Assembly (NCBI GenBank): GCA_016780605.1
Contig: JADHLS010000291.1
Span: 1 to 6,703, forward strand
Origin: Reyranella sp.
GTDB lineage: Bacteria; Pseudomonadota; Alphaproteobacteria; Reyranellales; Reyranellaceae
Length of the DNA stretch: 6,703 nt
Reading direction: 5' to 3'
Of the stretch, positions 5,857 through 6,703 are shown piece after piece. The position numbers and the translations under genes were made by a program. The notes beneath the pieces are model-generated. The model was not told the origin of the DNA. It ran no database searches and saw only the letters and a program-made list of their open reading frames with translations. Every line of letters starts with the position of its first letter. Position 1 is the stretch's first letter.

Positions 5857-5923
5857 TGCCGGACCGCGGGCCTCCAGGCCCGCTCATGAATCTGATGCGG
5901 GCCTGGAGACCCGCGGTCCGGCA
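5857..5923. repeat. Long near-perfect inverted repeat between convergent genes
   Basis: Two 27-bp arms (5857-5883 and 5897-5923) are complementary except for one C/T difference and are separated by a 13-base loop (TCATGAATCTGAT). Pairing continues imperfectly outside the arms. The left arm can also fold on itself, GCGGGCC at 5866-5872 with GGCCCGC at 5877-5883 around TCCA. It fills most of the 102-bp gap between the 3' ends of the MocR gene and the small exported-protein gene. It may stop transcription or protect 3' ends on both strands, but neither side has a T-tract, so it is not a classical intrinsic terminator. A dispersed palindromic repeat family is the likely identity. Confidence 0.75.
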
Positions 5924-5938
5924 AGAGGATGACGGAAA

Positions 5939-6187
5939 CTACGCCGGCGCCTTCACGCAATCGTAGGCCGAGGTCGAACCCGCCATGCTGACGAAACGCG
6001 CGGCGCGATCAGTCTTGCGGCAGTAGCGCTGGGCCAGCCCGAACGCCACCTGCTCGTTGGCAGCACCGGTGATCTGAACGGAGACCTCGTTGCCGACGAT
6101 GGTCTCACCGTTGGGCCCGGTCGACGTGGTCATGCCGCTGCCGCCGCTACCCGCCAGCAGGAGAGCGAGGATGATGCTTCGCTTCAT
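5939..6187 (-). CDS. Small exported protein with signal peptide, unknown function
   Basis: I do not recognise this 82-residue protein. It starts with a short signal sequence, MKRSIILALLLAGS, basic then hydrophobic, as in small lipoproteins. The expected lipobox L-A-G-C reads L-A-G-S, with Ser14 in the cysteine place, so lipid attachment should not occur and the cleavage site is unclear. The mature part is polar, with Cys56 (QRYCRKTD) and Cys77 (AYDCVKAP), which could form a disulphide in the periplasm. The segment GETIVGNEVSVQITGAANE at 27-45 has a beta-rich look. The ATG at 6187 lies 38 bases after the stop of the solute-binding protein gene on the same strand and has no clear Shine-Dalgarno sequence. 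It may be read through from that gene. The signal-like N-terminus and coding-like body make a real gene likely, but expression is unproven. Confidence 0.65.
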   Translation of the reverse strand: MKRSIILALLLAGSGGSGMTTSTGPNGETIVGNEVSVQITGAANEQVAFGLAQRYCRKTDRAARFVSMAGSTSAYDCVKAPA

Positions 6188-6225
6188 GCCGGCAAGGTAG
6201 CGACGACAGCGGACAAATCAATGCG

Positions 6226-6703
6226 TCAGGTCCGCTTGAAGCCCTCGAGCTCGCGTGCCGCCCAGTCGAGCGTCTTCTCCATCGCCTCGCCCTTGGCGTA
6301 GCGCACGATCATCTGGGCCTGGATTGCCTGCGCCCAGATCTGCGCCGCGATCAACGGCGGCGCCGGGGAGCACACGACACCCGCCTTCTGGTCGCCGCCC
6401 TTGATCGGATAGTGCGAGATCGAGCCCTTGGGCGGGCCCTCCTCGTCCCAGGTCTTGAAGTCGTTGAACTTCGGGTAGGGCGGGATGTCGTAGCCCTGGC
6501 TCGCCGCGACCTGCTTCTCGGCGTTCTGGCGGAGCGTCAGGAACTCGAGCAGATTCTTGGCGGCCGCCTTGTTCTTCCCCGTCTTCCAGATGCCGTAGAA
6601 GCGTGGCAGGGTCGGATTGAAGCGACCGGCCGGCCCGATGGGGAAGCCGTGCGTCCAGCACTTCTCGGCGACCTGCGGCGCGTCGCGCTTGGCGACAGCC
6701 CAG
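6226..6703 (-). CDS. ABC transporter extracellular solute-binding protein, C-terminal part
   Basis: 158 codons are visible before the TGA at 6228-6226; the rest of the gene lies beyond the right edge. The sequence fits the C-terminal lobe of a family 1 (sugar/polyamine-type) periplasmic binding protein: GFPIGPAGRFNP at 19-30 of the visible part, WKTGKNKAAAKNLLEFL at 39-55 (the usual helix after the final hinge), RQNAEKQVAASQGYDIPPYP at 58-77, and a closing helix with WAQAIQAQMIVRYAKGEAMEK at 123-143, where the A-K-G-x-x-x-E/A spacing before the last helix is typical. The protein would capture a solute in the periplasm for an ABC importer whose permease and ATPase genes are not in the window. 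The substrate cannot be read from this part. One cysteine pair (Cys15 and Cys111 of the visible part) might be a disulphide. It is followed on the same strand by the small exported-protein gene after 38 bases. Confidence 0.82.
   Translation of the reverse strand, partial: WAVAKRDAPQVAEKCWTHGFPIGPAGRFNPTLPRFYGIWKTGKNKAAAKNLLEFLTLRQNAEKQVAASQGYDIPPYPKFNDFKTWDEEGPPKGSISHYPIKGGDQKAGVVCSPAPPLIAAQIWAQAIQAQMIVRYAKGEAMEKTLDWAARELEGFKRT

Noticed and set aside
4337..5887. 516-codon minus-strand open frame
   Set aside because: Antisense over the whole MocR gene, which is unmistakable by motif. Length alone is not evidence at this GC content.
5857..5923. Classical intrinsic terminator
   Set aside because: The stem is strong but no run of T follows it on either strand, so it is listed as a repeat with a possible terminator role only.
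6190..6225. Separate leaderless promoter for the small exported-protein gene
   Set aside because: TTGATT and TACCTT with a 16-base spacer exist on the minus strand, but the -10 match is only 3 of 6, which is too weak to call.
6218..6661. 147-codon minus-strand frame
   Set aside because: It is an out-of-frame reading of the solute-binding protein gene, whose own frame runs open from the window edge to 6226 with family-like sequence.

Overview
The window is GC-rich, with strongly GC-biased third codon positions, a GTG start, and two palindromic intergenic elements. Together with the gene types this suggests an alphaproteobacterium of the Rhizobiales/Reyranella/Bradyrhizobium kind. That placement is an inference from style, not from a marker gene. 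No mobile element, CRISPR array, tRNA or rRNA was seen.

Layout from left to right: (1) 1-1188, minus strand, a class III PLP aminotransferase close to the beta-phenylalanine aminotransferase type, with its C-terminus cut off by the window edge. (2) 1199-1325, a mosaic of nested palindromes. (3) 1351-2487, minus, a DAO-family FAD oxidoreductase with a C-terminus very like FOXRED1. (4) 2488-2530, a 43-bp divergent promoter region. (5) 2531-3427, plus, a polysaccharide-deacetylase-fold protein of the PuuE/allantoinase-like kind. (6) 3315-4319, minus, a ten-helix EamA/DMT transporter whose 3' end overlaps gene 5 tail to tail by 113 bp. (7) 4320-4390, a divergent regulatory region. (8) 4391-5836, plus, a MocR/GabR-type regulator. 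(9) 5857-5923, a long near-perfect inverted repeat. (10) 5939-6187, minus, a small exported protein whose lipobox cysteine position is serine. (11) 6226-6703, minus, the C-terminal part of an ABC solute-binding protein.

The genes fit a small-molecule nitrogen metabolism neighbourhood. The aminotransferase and the flavin oxidoreductase lie in the same direction and may form one transcription unit, acting on amines or (beta-)amino acids. The PuuE-like protein is divergent from them and may act on a C-N bond. The MocR regulator and DMT transporter form a divergent pair of a kind known from other bacteria, where a PLP-dependent sensor controls an exporter. The solute-binding protein belongs to an importer whose other genes lie outside the window. 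A shared substrate is inference only.

No clearly new multi-gene system is visible. The most unusual signals are non-coding: the mosaic palindrome at 1199-1325 with compensatory stem changes, the overlapping divergent promoters with a probable leaderless start at 2487, and the 27-bp-arm inverted repeat at 5857-5923.
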